In this document: piece after piece, positions 41,956 through 49,843 of the stretch | Layout: each line of letters starts with the position of its first letter | Numbering within the stretch: the first letter of the stretch is position 1 | Assembly: GCA_958295785.1 (NCBI GenBank) | Contig: OY282377.1 | Location: forward strand, 1,564,394-1,628,393 | From: an uncultured Latescibacterota bacterium | Lineage (GTDB): Bacteria; Latescibacterota; UBA2968 | DNA length: 64,000 nt | Direction of reading: 5' to 3' | Position numbers and translations under genes: made by a program | The notes under the pieces: generated by a model | What the model was told of the DNA's origin: nothing | The model's input: the letters and a program-made list of their open reading frames with translations, nothing else | The model's database searches: none

Positions 41956-41997
41956 ATTTTTGCATCTTTCTTCGTGTCCTTAGTGGATTATATTCCT

Positions 41998-42594
41998 ATG
42001 CCCATCCTCATTCTCGCCACCCGCAATCGGGGCAAGCGCGGGGAAATTCAAGCCCTGCTCGGCGCTGATATCCATGTGCAATCCCTCGACGATTTTCCAA
42101 ACGCGCCTGATACAATTGAGGATGGCGACACCTTTGAAGCCAACGCCAGCAAAAAAGCCCGCGAAATCGCCGAGTACACGGGCTTGCCGGCTTTGGCCGA
42201 TGACTCGGGCCTCGTGGTCGATGCCTTAGATGGCGCGCCCGGCATATACTCTGCGCGTTATGCCGGGCAACATGCCACCGATGAGGACAACAACCGCAAA
42301 CTCATCGCAAACCTGCGCGGCATTCCCGAAAACCATCGCACCGCGCGCTTTTGCTGTGCGATAGCCCTTGCCGCGCCCGATGGCCGCGTGCAGACCGCTC
42401 AGGCGACTTGGGAGGGGCGCATCCTCACGTCGCCCCGAGGCAACAACGGCTTTGGGTACGACCCCCTGTTTTACGTGCCCACGCACAACTGCACCGCTGC
42501 CGAACTGCCCTCCCAAACAAAAAATCGCCTCAGCCATCGGGGCCAGGCCCTACGCGCCATCTTGCCCCGCATTCTCGATCTTTTCCGCGCATAG
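41998..42594 (+). CDS. rdgB: Non-canonical purine NTP pyrophosphatase (RdgB/HAM1)
   Basis: A 198-residue Ham1-family enzyme that hydrolyses dITP and XTP to keep deaminated purines out of DNA. Motifs in order: ILATRNRGKRGEIQALL at the start, DSGLVVDALDGAPGIYSARY, and RGNNGFGYDPLFYVP followed by SHRGQALRA near the end. Length matches the family. I use ATG 41998 (MPILILATRN); an upstream GTG or TTG in frame would add eight residues. The ribosome site is weak. A small membrane-protein gene follows at 16 bases. Confidence 0.92.
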   Translation: MPILILATRNRGKRGEIQALLGADIHVQSLDDFPNAPDTIEDGDTFEANASKKAREIAEYTGLPALADDSGLVVDALDGAPGIYSARYAGQHATDEDNNRKLIANLRGIPENHRTARFCCAIALAAPDGRVQTAQATWEGRILTSPRGNNGFGYDPLFYVPTHNCTAAELPSQTKNRLSHRGQALRAILPRILDLFRA

Positions 42595-42609
42595 CATTGC
42601 GTCCATCCC

Positions 42610-42768
42610 ATGAGCGATTCCAATATCCCTCCGTCCCAACCCAAGTGGCACCAGAAAACCGGGTTCGTGCTCCTCCTCATCGCGGCGTGTATCGTCATTG
42701 CCATTATCCTCATCCTCTATATCCGCGGCATTGACCCCGTCATTACGGGATTTTACCTCTTCAAATAA
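42610..42768 (+). CDS. Small single-pass membrane protein
   Basis: A 52-residue frame, MSDSNIPPSQPKWHQKTGF then a hydrophobic run VLLLIAACIVIAIILILYI and a short tail RGIDPVITGFYLFK. It lies 15 bases past rdgB and ends at a strong terminator, which supports a real gene in the same transcript. No family is recognised. Confidence 0.6.
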   Translation: MSDSNIPPSQPKWHQKTGFVLLLIAACIVIAIILILYIRGIDPVITGFYLFK

Positions 42769-42786
42769 TCCAGATGCACATAGCCC

Positions 42787-42816
42787 AAAAAAACCTCAGC
42801 CAGGGCTGAGGTTTTT
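42787..42816. terminator. Bidirectional rho-independent terminator
   Basis: AAAAACCTCAGCC-AGG-GCTGAGGTTTTT, a perfect stem with an A tract on one side and a T tract on the other. It serves both the rdgB transcript and the convergent lytic-transglycosylase operon. Confidence 0.88.
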
Positions 42817-42832
42817 GCCATTCGTCAAAATT

Positions 42833-43024
42833 TTATTTTCGGCGGTCTCGATACCGCCCAATTCGCCGGATCAAAATCCACACCAAGCCAGCGAGTGCGA
42901 CGTATTGCACCAAATCCCAGATCCAGCCCTGCCAGCCCAAAATCTCCGGCCAGAGCGCGCCAATGCACAAAATGATAAATGCGTCTTCCACGATCAGCCA
43001 CAGTGGTCGTTCGTTCATAGTCAT
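42833..43024 (-). CDS. Small two-segment membrane protein
   Basis: A 63-residue protein with two hydrophobic stretches (LWLIVEDAFIILCIGALWP and LVQYVALAGLVWILIRRI) and a basic tail. Its start overlaps the stop of the transglycosylase gene as TATGA, so it is co-translated. A Met three codons in could also serve. It ends shortly before the shared terminator. No family is recognised; a membrane accessory to the upstream transglycosylase is only a guess. Confidence 0.62.
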   Translation of the reverse strand: MTMNERPLWLIVEDAFIILCIGALWPEILGWQGWIWDLVQYVALAGLVWILIRRIGRYRDRRK

Positions 43025-45210
43025 AACCCAATGGATGAAGTTCCCACCCTCTCATTGAGGTAGGAATAAACGCGATAATTGCGATACACCAACTTCACGT
43101 AATTGCGGGTCTCTTTATAGGGAATGCGCTCCACAAATTCATCGAAATCGCGCCTCGTCAAACGCTTTGCCCACCGCTTGGCAACCTCTGGGCCCGCATT
43201 GTACGCCGAGAGTGCCAAGCCGAGTTGCCTGCGCTCGTCTTGCTGAAATGTTTTCAGGTGATCGGCAAGATGCACGCCGCCCAACCAAATCGACATATTG
43301 GGTTCAAAGAGATCCGCAATTGAAAAATTTTTGAGCTTCACGCGGCGGGCCATCTTCTGTCCGGTCTCTGGCATCACCTGCATCAACCCGCGCGCGCCCG
43401 CCCGAGAAACCGCCTCGGCGTGAAACGCGCTTTCCTGCCGCATGATGGCAATGACGAGATGGGGATCCAGATCTATCTTTCGCGCTGTCCGATTGATCTC
43501 GCCCCAAAAATAAATGGGATACAACTGCCGAAACGAGGATAGCGTCATGGGCACCCCCAGTCCGCGCTGCAACATCGCGATTTGACTGGACACCCGAAAA
43601 GCCTTGTGCATGGCGCGCACGCGCTCATAACGCAACAGCAGGCCCTCCAGCGCGAACACATCGCGTGCGTGAATGCGCCGGGCGCGGTCGTATTCGCGCT
43701 CTGCATTGCGATACAAGCCAAGTGCCGCGAGCGCGTCGCCTTTATACACATGGGCGGATGGCTCGTATATCTGCCCGGCAAGAGGGGTTGCGCTAGGGCG
43801 TGAGGCATCGAATAAAACATCGTCTGTTTTGCCCAAAACCGCACGGGCGCGCGCCGAGTAATAAGACAGGGGGAACCCTTCGGTTGCGCGTTCCATCCAG
43901 ACTTCGGCCTCTGCTTTTTGTCCCAACGCCTGATAGCACTTGCCCGCCCAGTAATGGCCCTGATCGCGCAGGTGGTTTTCAGATGCCTGGCGCGCCGCGT
44001 GCAAAAAGGCCCTGCCCGCCGCTGCGTATTGCCGGGTCTGATACAGCGCGAACCCCGCACGCCACGCCGCACGGTCGGCATAAGCACTTGTGGGATGTGA
44101 TTTTGCCAGTTCCAAAAACAACGCGCGCGCATCGCGGTGCCGCCCGCGCCGCTCGTAGGCCATGCCCGCCTGCCAGAGGGCTTCGTCTGCGTCCGGCAAA
44201 TCCGGAAAGAGACGCGCAAACTCGACAAACCGCACAATCGCCGCCAAATCGCGCCCGCGTTTGATGGCGCATCGCCCCAGGTGAAACAGCGCTTCGGGCA
44301 CGTTATACACTTTGTACGCGCGTTCAAACGCGCTTTCGGCCATGAGATATTTTCCGCGTCGATAATACACATGGCCCAGTTCGCATTGCGCTTTGCCCTG
44401 CCAGGCGACATCGTCGGATTTTGCGACCACGCGGTACAACAAATCAGCCGCCTGTTGATAATTTGCAACATGCATATAGGCCACGCCCGCGTAAAATAAG
44501 TCCTCAACTTCGCGTAAATCGCGGAGCTTTGCCAGGATAGCGGGAACGCCCGGATGCGTGGGATGAGTTTCGATCAACCGCAATGCCGCCTCACGCGCAG
44601 CAACAGAATCTTCCAACGCGGCCCATGCCGCAGTTAGACCGGCCAGCGCGTCTCCTTCGCGTGCGCCCTTGCCGATAAGTGTCTGATAATAGGCGACCGC
44701 CCCTTCTGCATTGCCCTGTGCCAGCGCGCCCCGAGCGGCATCGAGCGCGGCCTGATCGCGGAGCAAACTCTCCGGTTCCATGTGCAAAATTTTCGCGTAA
44801 TGGCTTTCGGCCTTTGCGGCTTGCCCCATTGCTTCGGCACATTGCCCCATCCAAAACGCGATATAATCGCCAAGCACTTGACCCGCGTCTTCCAAAGCCT
44901 GAAAAATTGCCAGCGCGTCTGCGTGCTCGCCCGTGTTCATCAAACAAATCGCGCGCTGCAACTGGGTGTTGCGAACATCCCCAGCGTCGAGGGCGTCGTC
45001 ATCCAACTCCTCGAGAACAGACAATGCTTTGGCAAAATTTTGCCGCGCAATCAGTTTTTCAACCCGCAAAATAGGCTCGGATCGCTCTCCTGTGCCCAAT
45101 TGCCCCGCTATCACAAACGCGGCGAAACAAGGAAACACAAACAGCGCGACCCGCCCCCACGGGAGCGCGAATCCGCTTTTGAACACGGTTGTGATGGACA
45201 CTTTTGACAT
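43021..45210 (-). CDS. Soluble-type lytic murein transglycosylase with TPR superhelix
   Basis: A 729-residue Slt70-like protein. An N-terminal hydrophobic stretch (about residues 19-36) should export it to the periplasm. Residues 50-520 are a long series of TPR-like helices, and the last 150 form the SLT domain: IAIMRQESAFHAEAVSRAGA with catalytic Glu near residue 593, GLMQVMPETG, and LALSAYNAGPEVAKRW. It cleaves peptidoglycan between MurNAc and GlcNAc, forming the anhydro product. The start ATG 45210 is preferred to a TTG two codons upstream. It shows the organism has a murein wall and periplasm. Confidence 0.9.
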   Translation of the reverse strand: MSKVSITTVFKSGFALPWGRVALFVFPCFAAFVIAGQLGTGERSEPILRVEKLIARQNFAKALSVLEELDDDALDAGDVRNTQLQRAICLMNTGEHADALAIFQALEDAGQVLGDYIAFWMGQCAEAMGQAAKAESHYAKILHMEPESLLRDQAALDAARGALAQGNAEGAVAYYQTLIGKGAREGDALAGLTAAWAALEDSVAAREAALRLIETHPTHPGVPAILAKLRDLREVEDLFYAGVAYMHVANYQQAADLLYRVVAKSDDVAWQGKAQCELGHVYYRRGKYLMAESAFERAYKVYNVPEALFHLGRCAIKRGRDLAAIVRFVEFARLFPDLPDADEALWQAGMAYERRGRHRDARALFLELAKSHPTSAYADRAAWRAGFALYQTRQYAAAGRAFLHAARQASENHLRDQGHYWAGKCYQALGQKAEAEVWMERATEGFPLSYYSARARAVLGKTDDVLFDASRPSATPLAGQIYEPSAHVYKGDALAALGLYRNAEREYDRARRIHARDVFALEGLLLRYERVRAMHKAFRVSSQIAMLQRGLGVPMTLSSFRQLYPIYFWGEINRTARKIDLDPHLVIAIMRQESAFHAEAVSRAGARGLMQVMPETGQKMARRVKLKNFSIADLFEPNMSIWLGGVHLADHLKTFQQDERRQLGLALSAYNAGPEVAKRWAKRLTRRDFDEFVERIPYKETRNYVKLVYRNYRVYSYLNERVGTSSIGL

Positions 45211-45475
45211 AACCAAACTGTATGTAGCTATCGGCCTTCAGCCTCTACCCATCCGTCCGAAGGTTGCTGACCACTGACCGATGCTTCTAAAGTTGCACAT
45301 CGCGTTTTGAATGACAAAAACAACAAAACTTTAGTAGATAACCCGCGCAAAGTCAAGACACAAAAAGTTGCACGCCGCGCTTTCACAATTTATCTTTGTT
45401 TGGGGATCGTGCGATCAGGATGGATAGAATGAAAGGATTGAGAAAATGAAAAATTTTATGGGGAGGGGTGCCTAA

Positions 45476-46849
45476 ATGAAAGCACTCATTCTCGCAGCCG
45501 GCAAAGGCGAGCGTTTTTTTCCGTTTAATGTGTTTCGCCCCAAGCCCATGTTCCCCATCTGCAACCGCCCGTTGATTGCGTGGACAGTCTCGCGCTTGAT
45601 CGACGCCAAGATCACCGACATCGGCATTGTGGTGGGGCATCGCGGGGGCCGGGCGCGCAATTACTTTGGCAAGGGTCAAGGCTTTGGCTGTCAAATCACC
45701 TACATTGAACAGCCGCAACCCAAAGGCACCGCCCATGCCGTGGGGTTGGCGTCCGATTTTATCGGCAACGACGATGTGCTCGTCATTTTTGGCGACATCT
45801 TTTTTGGCCCCGATGCCATCCCTCGCCTGTTGGACGTGTTCAATGCCACAACTGCTTCTGGCGTCGCGGGCGTGGTCCATGTCGATGATCTCGCTGCTCA
45901 TATCCGCGCCCATGTCGAACAAGACCAGCGCGTGTCGTCCTATACGTACAAACCCCGCGGCGGAGCGGGCCGCGCCTTGGCCGGCCTCTATGTTTTCAAA
46001 AACGAGACCCTGCCCGATTTGGACAACACCGCCGATTTTGTCCCGCGAACGCAATATGGCATCTTTCCGCCCGAAGGCCGGGAAATTTGCGACATCATCC
46101 CCTTGCTCTACCGAGAAAATCGCGCGCTCATCGCAACCGATTTGCCCGGCCCATGGTTTGACATGGATCTGCCATGGCATCCGAAAAACGTCACGCGCTT
46201 GGCCCTTGCCGAAATGGCCGAGGCCCTGTCCGAATCGGTCATCGCGCCCACGGCCACCATCGATCCCACAGCCCGCGTTTGCGGCCCCATCGCAGTCGGC
46301 GAAAACACCACCATTGACAGAAATACCTCCATTGAAGGGCCAGTATGGATCGGAAAAAACGCGCAGATATTGGAAGGCTCGCGCATCGCATCGCACACGG
46401 TGATCGGCGACCACTGCAAAATTGGCCCTTTTGCCAAACTATCGGGCACAGTCGATGCCAACTGCCACATCACCTATTTGGGCGAATTGAGCGGCATCAT
46501 GCTCGAAGAAGGCCGCGTGACCCACCAGATTCAACTCTCGGGCATTTTTGGCGAACGCGCAGAAATAGGCGCGGGCACACAAGTGGGCACCCTGCGCTTT
46601 GACGACGCGGAAATCGAGGTCGAAGTGCAGGGCATCCGCCGAAAAGCTCCCGGATTTACCGGCGTGTTGTTCGGGGATTACTCGCGCACGGGCATTGGCG
46701 CGATGATCATGCCCGGGCGCATTGTTGGCCCATGCGCGATGGTGGGGCCAGGCGTTGTCCTGACAAAAAACGCGCCCCCGTACAAGGCCGTGCTCGTCGA
46801 GCAGCAACTCGCCGAAATTGACTGGTTGCCCAATATTTACGACCGTTGA
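45476..46849 (+). CDS. NDP-sugar pyrophosphorylase with left-handed beta-helix tail
   Basis: A 457-residue two-domain protein. The N-terminal nucleotidyltransferase has LILAAGKGERFFPF and RPKPMFPICNRPLI (residues 4-32) and the metal-site VIFGDIFFG near 104. The C-terminal half (about 245-440) is a hexapeptide-repeat beta-helix (APTATIDPTARVCGPIAVGE, VWIGKNAQILEGSRI and so on). This resembles GlmU or glucose-1-phosphate uridylyl- or thymidylyltransferases with an acyltransferase tail. It makes an activated sugar for glycans; which sugar is not clear. GGGGAGGGGTG precedes the start. Confidence 0.86.
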   Translation: MKALILAAGKGERFFPFNVFRPKPMFPICNRPLIAWTVSRLIDAKITDIGIVVGHRGGRARNYFGKGQGFGCQITYIEQPQPKGTAHAVGLASDFIGNDDVLVIFGDIFFGPDAIPRLLDVFNATTASGVAGVVHVDDLAAHIRAHVEQDQRVSSYTYKPRGGAGRALAGLYVFKNETLPDLDNTADFVPRTQYGIFPPEGREICDIIPLLYRENRALIATDLPGPWFDMDLPWHPKNVTRLALAEMAEALSESVIAPTATIDPTARVCGPIAVGENTTIDRNTSIEGPVWIGKNAQILEGSRIASHTVIGDHCKIGPFAKLSGTVDANCHITYLGELSGIMLEEGRVTHQIQLSGIFGERAEIGAGTQVGTLRFDDAEIEVEVQGIRRKAPGFTGVLFGDYSRTGIGAMIMPGRIVGPCAMVGPGVVLTKNAPPYKAVLVEQQLAEIDWLPNIYDR

Positions 46850-46922
46850 CATTCGGGATGAACAGGTGTATGGTTTCTCAAAGCATCGACGGCGCGACAT
46901 GGCTTTTTTGAGGACGCTTGCA

Positions 46923-47705
46923 ATGGATAAATCGCTTTTCCACATTGAGATGAAAGGGGCCGGTGTTTGTCCGCAGACGACCCCGCTAAAATCATTGGTC
47001 AATTTCCTAACAAATCTGGAAGCGACAATTTTGGAAACCGCCAAGGCTCAAAATGTCGATACAAAAGCGGGTGAGGCACCTTTGAGTTTGGTAGAAATCG
47101 CAACGGGTAGCAACAGACTTGGGCTCGCTGTTTCCCCCTTGTTTGTCCCCGTTATTGCCCAAATCACGCGCGCGATCAACACGCAAAATTTCTCAACCAT
47201 TCCCGACAGAGCGCATCAATCGCTATACGGAATTTCCGAGCAGGCAAAAAGCGAAAATTGGGAAGTGCATTTTGTAGAGGACAAATCTCAGGCGATTGAG
47301 ATTGCAACCATTTCAAATGAACGGCCCATTCCAAATCCCACATCTCCTTATGTTAAAGGCACTTCTACCATTTTTGGAAAATGTATCAGGGTAGGTGGGG
47401 CAGAGCCAAAAGTCGATATCAGATTGCCAAACCGGTCGAGACTTTTGCATGTCAAAGTGACCGAGGAGATGGCGAGAAGCCTTGCGAGGAGTTTGTACGA
47501 CGCGATTGCAATGACAGGTGAAGCGACGTGGGAAAGAGAGACGTGGTTTATCGTAAATTTCAAAGCGACCTCTGTTGTCAACATCCAAAGCGGATCGCCG
47601 CTGCAAGCATTTGAGGAACTCGGTGAGGTGGTCGGGGAAAAATGGAAGGGTATCGACGTCAATCGATTTGTGGAAGAACTGAGATCCGGAAAGGGAGGAT
47701 TGTGA
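46923..47705 (+). CDS. Hypothetical protein, 260 residues
   Basis: Starting at ATG 46923 (GAGG 10 bases upstream) the protein reads MDKSLFHIEMKGAGVCPQTT, then helical and mixed segments (LVNFLTNLEATILETAKAQN; FGKCIRVGGAEPKVDIRLPN). I do not recognise a family. Its stop overlaps a GTG that opens a PIN-like frame (TTGTGA), suggesting it once preceded a PIN toxin-like gene and may be a chromosomal antitoxin-like or regulatory partner. No signal peptide or membrane segment is visible. Confidence 0.6.
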   Translation: MDKSLFHIEMKGAGVCPQTTPLKSLVNFLTNLEATILETAKAQNVDTKAGEAPLSLVEIATGSNRLGLAVSPLFVPVIAQITRAINTQNFSTIPDRAHQSLYGISEQAKSENWEVHFVEDKSQAIEIATISNERPIPNPTSPYVKGTSTIFGKCIRVGGAEPKVDIRLPNRSRLLHVKVTEEMARSLARSLYDAIAMTGEATWERETWFIVNFKATSVVNIQSGSPLQAFEELGEVVGEKWKGIDVNRFVEELRSGKGGL

Positions 47706-47860
47706 TCTGCCTCGACACACAACCCGTTCTCTGGGGGATTCAGGCATTTGCCTCTCAAGGCCAGGAACCGATGTGGGCTTTTTTTTTCCTGCCAGACCTC
47801 GATTCCATCGCATTGAACTTGTTTAATCCCATGCAAGGAAGCACAAAATGGCGAAGATAG
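47702..47860 (+). pseudogene. PIN-domain N-terminal remnant
   Basis: Starts at GTG overlapping the previous stop and reads VICLDTQPVLWGIQAFASQG QEPM, the opening strand and helix of a PIN domain with its first Asp. It then changes to unrelated residues through TTTTTTTTTCC at 47780-47789 and ends by 47860. The rest of the PIN domain is missing. The replacing sequence includes a 29-bp copy of the uvrD 5' end. Confidence 0.6.
47790..47818 (+). repeat. Left 29-bp direct repeat of ATPase-TOPRIM module
   Basis: TGCCAGACCTCGATTCCATC then GCATTGAAC. The identical stretch, with one change, occurs at 49845-49873 across the start codon region of the uvrD-like gene. Confidence 0.75.
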
Positions 47861-49122
47861 AAGGCTTTAGTGTAAAAAATTTCAAGTCGCTCAAGGATAT
47901 TACACTGGGCCGTCTTTGGAACCAACAAAACAACGAACCGCTCACCCCTATGACGGCGGTCATCGGCAAAAACGGCACGGGAAAAAGTGCCCTATTTGAT
48001 GCGTTTGGGTTCCTCGCCGACGCCCTCAAGTCCGGCGTGGAGGAGGCCTGCGACGCACGCGGGCGTGGCGGCTTTGAGAGAATGCGGGCCCAAGGACAAA
48101 CAGGCCCTATCGGGTTCGAAGTGTATTATAGAGAACACGAAAACGCCTGGCCCATTACCTACAAGATCGCCATTGAGACGGATCAATTCGGACGGCCCTA
48201 TATGTTGCGAGAAGTAATGATCGAAGATCGGGGGAACGAGATGTCATCTTTTTTTCTTTATTTACTCGCAGGAGGGGGCCTTGCGTGGAAGGGAAACCAA
48301 GCAGTTGGTCAAGTTGATGAAGCAGCCGAAGGTTTCAAGCTATCCGATTTGATAAGTTCACTAGAAGAAGGGAAAGAATTTAGCGACGCCGAACCCATTG
48401 AATTGGAAGATCGCCGCAAGCTGGGCATTGCCACGCTCGGCGCCTTGAAACAACACCCGCGCATCGCCTCTTTTCGCCGCTTCATCGAAGGCTGGTATCT
48501 CAGCTACTTCACCCCAGACGCGGCGCGTAGCCTGCCGTTGGCCGGCCCCCAGCAACGCCTCAATGTCCACGGCGACAACATCGGCAATGTCGTGCAATTC
48601 ATGGAGCGCGAACATCCCCGGCGTTTTCGCGCCATTCTAAAAAGGATCGCCGATAAAATCCCGGGCATAGACAAAATCGACACGGAAAGAACCAGCGACG
48701 GCCGGTTGCTGCTCCGCTTCAACGACAAAGGCTTTCAGGCACCCTTTTACGCGCAGCAGGTATCCGACGGGACGCTCAAGGTATTTGCCTACCTCTTGTT
48801 GCTCGAAGACCCAACCCCGCCCGCGTTTCTCTGTATTGAGGAACCGGAGAACGGCCTGTATCACAAACTCTTGGAGACCCTCGCCGACGAATTTCGAGAA
48901 CACGCCAGCGGACGCCGGGGCGGTTCGCAAATTTTTATTACCACGCATCAGCCATACCTTGTCGATGCGTTAGATCCGAGAGAAGTCTGGATTTTGGAAA
49001 AGGGCGCGGATGGCTTTTCGACCATCCGGCGGGCGAGCGACGACCCCATTGTGAACAACATGGTCGAGGCGGGATTGCCGTTGGGCGGGCTCTGGTACAG
49101 CGATTATCTCGACGCGAGGTGA
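47848..49122 (+). CDS. AAA family ATPase, defence-type (AAA_15/21, OLD-like)
   Basis: A 424-residue SMC/ABC-like ATPase. Walker A GKNGTGKS is at residues 40-47, Walker B FLCIEEPENGLY near 327, and the His loop ITTHQPYL near 360. The opening FSVKNFKSLKDI is typical. Such ATPases work with a TOPRIM or nuclease partner in OLD-, PARIS- or retron-like defence systems. The next gene, four bases downstream, encodes a TOPRIM-like protein. The module sits between 29-bp direct repeats. A defence role is inferred from pairing and context. Confidence 0.82.
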   Translation: MAKIEGFSVKNFKSLKDITLGRLWNQQNNEPLTPMTAVIGKNGTGKSALFDAFGFLADALKSGVEEACDARGRGGFERMRAQGQTGPIGFEVYYREHENAWPITYKIAIETDQFGRPYMLREVMIEDRGNEMSSFFLYLLAGGGLAWKGNQAVGQVDEAAEGFKLSDLISSLEEGKEFSDAEPIELEDRRKLGIATLGALKQHPRIASFRRFIEGWYLSYFTPDAARSLPLAGPQQRLNVHGDNIGNVVQFMEREHPRRFRAILKRIADKIPGIDKIDTERTSDGRLLLRFNDKGFQAPFYAQQVSDGTLKVFAYLLLLEDPTPPAFLCIEEPENGLYHKLLETLADEFREHASGRRGGSQIFITTHQPYLVDALDPREVWILEKGADGFSTIRRASDDPIVNNMVEAGLPLGGLWYSDYLDAR

Positions 49123-49126
49123 TGGG

Positions 49127-49786
49127 ATGCACTTTGTGATACTCGTCGAAGATCAGTCCGGCAAAAAGGCCCTCGACATCTTGATGCCGAAGATCTACGG
49201 CAATCAACATACAGCCAGGGTTCGCAGTTACCGGGGCATTGGTCGCATTCCAAAAAATCTCAAAAGTAGCACGGATGCGAGCAAACGTCTTTTGCTCGAC
49301 CAACTTCCCAAGTTACTCAGGGGGTATGGGAAAACATTTGCCAACTACCCCGTCAACTATCCAGCAGCGGTGATTGTGGTTTGCGACTTGGACGACAAGT
49401 GTCTAAAAACATTTCGCCGAGAACTCTTCACCGTCTTGAATGCGTGCAAACCCAAGCCAGAGACCCGGTTTTGTATTGCCATAGAAGAAGGGGAAGCGTG
49501 GTTGCTCGGCGACATCCCCGCGATCAAGGCAGCGTATCCACAGGCCGAGGACGGTGTACTGAATCGCTATCAAAACGACTCGATTTGCGGCACCTGGGAA
49601 CGGCTGGCCGACGCGGTATTTGTCGGCGGCTCAAATGCGCTGAAAAACAAGGGGGCTGTAGGCAGAGAAAAATCAGCGTGGGCAGAGAAAATCGCGCCGC
49701 AGATGAATGTCGATAACAACGCATCGCCCAGTTTCCGCTACTTTCGGGAAAAGATTCGAGAACTGACCCGTAGTTTTTCCACGTAA
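49127..49786 (+). CDS. DUF4276/TOPRIM-like partner protein
   Basis: A 219-residue protein with the layout of a TOPRIM domain: an N-terminal strand ending in Glu (HFVILVEDQSGKKAL), a central DxD (VIVVCDLDDKCLK, about residue 90) and a second acidic region FCIAIEEGEAWLLGD. It matches my memory of DUF4276-type proteins encoded with AAA ATPases. The TOPRIM acidic residues would bind metal for nicking or nuclease activity. It ends one base before an upstream in-frame codon of uvrD, so the genes are packed closely. Confidence 0.72.
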   Translation: MHFVILVEDQSGKKALDILMPKIYGNQHTARVRSYRGIGRIPKNLKSSTDASKRLLLDQLPKLLRGYGKTFANYPVNYPAAVIVVCDLDDKCLKTFRRELFTVLNACKPKPETRFCIAIEEGEAWLLGDIPAIKAAYPQAEDGVLNRYQNDSICGTWERLADAVFVGGSNALKNKGAVGREKSAWAEKIAPQMNVDNNASPSFRYFREKIRELTRSFST

Positions 49787-49843
49787 ATGGCAACTATCTG
49801 TCGCTATCAGCCCCTCCCCATCCGCTTACTGACCCTCGATCCC

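Noticed and set aside
47848-49786. Calling the ATPase-TOPRIM pair PARIS (AriAB) outright
   Set aside because: The layout is similar, but the partner looks more like DUF4276 than the DUF4435 of AriB, so I keep the general description.
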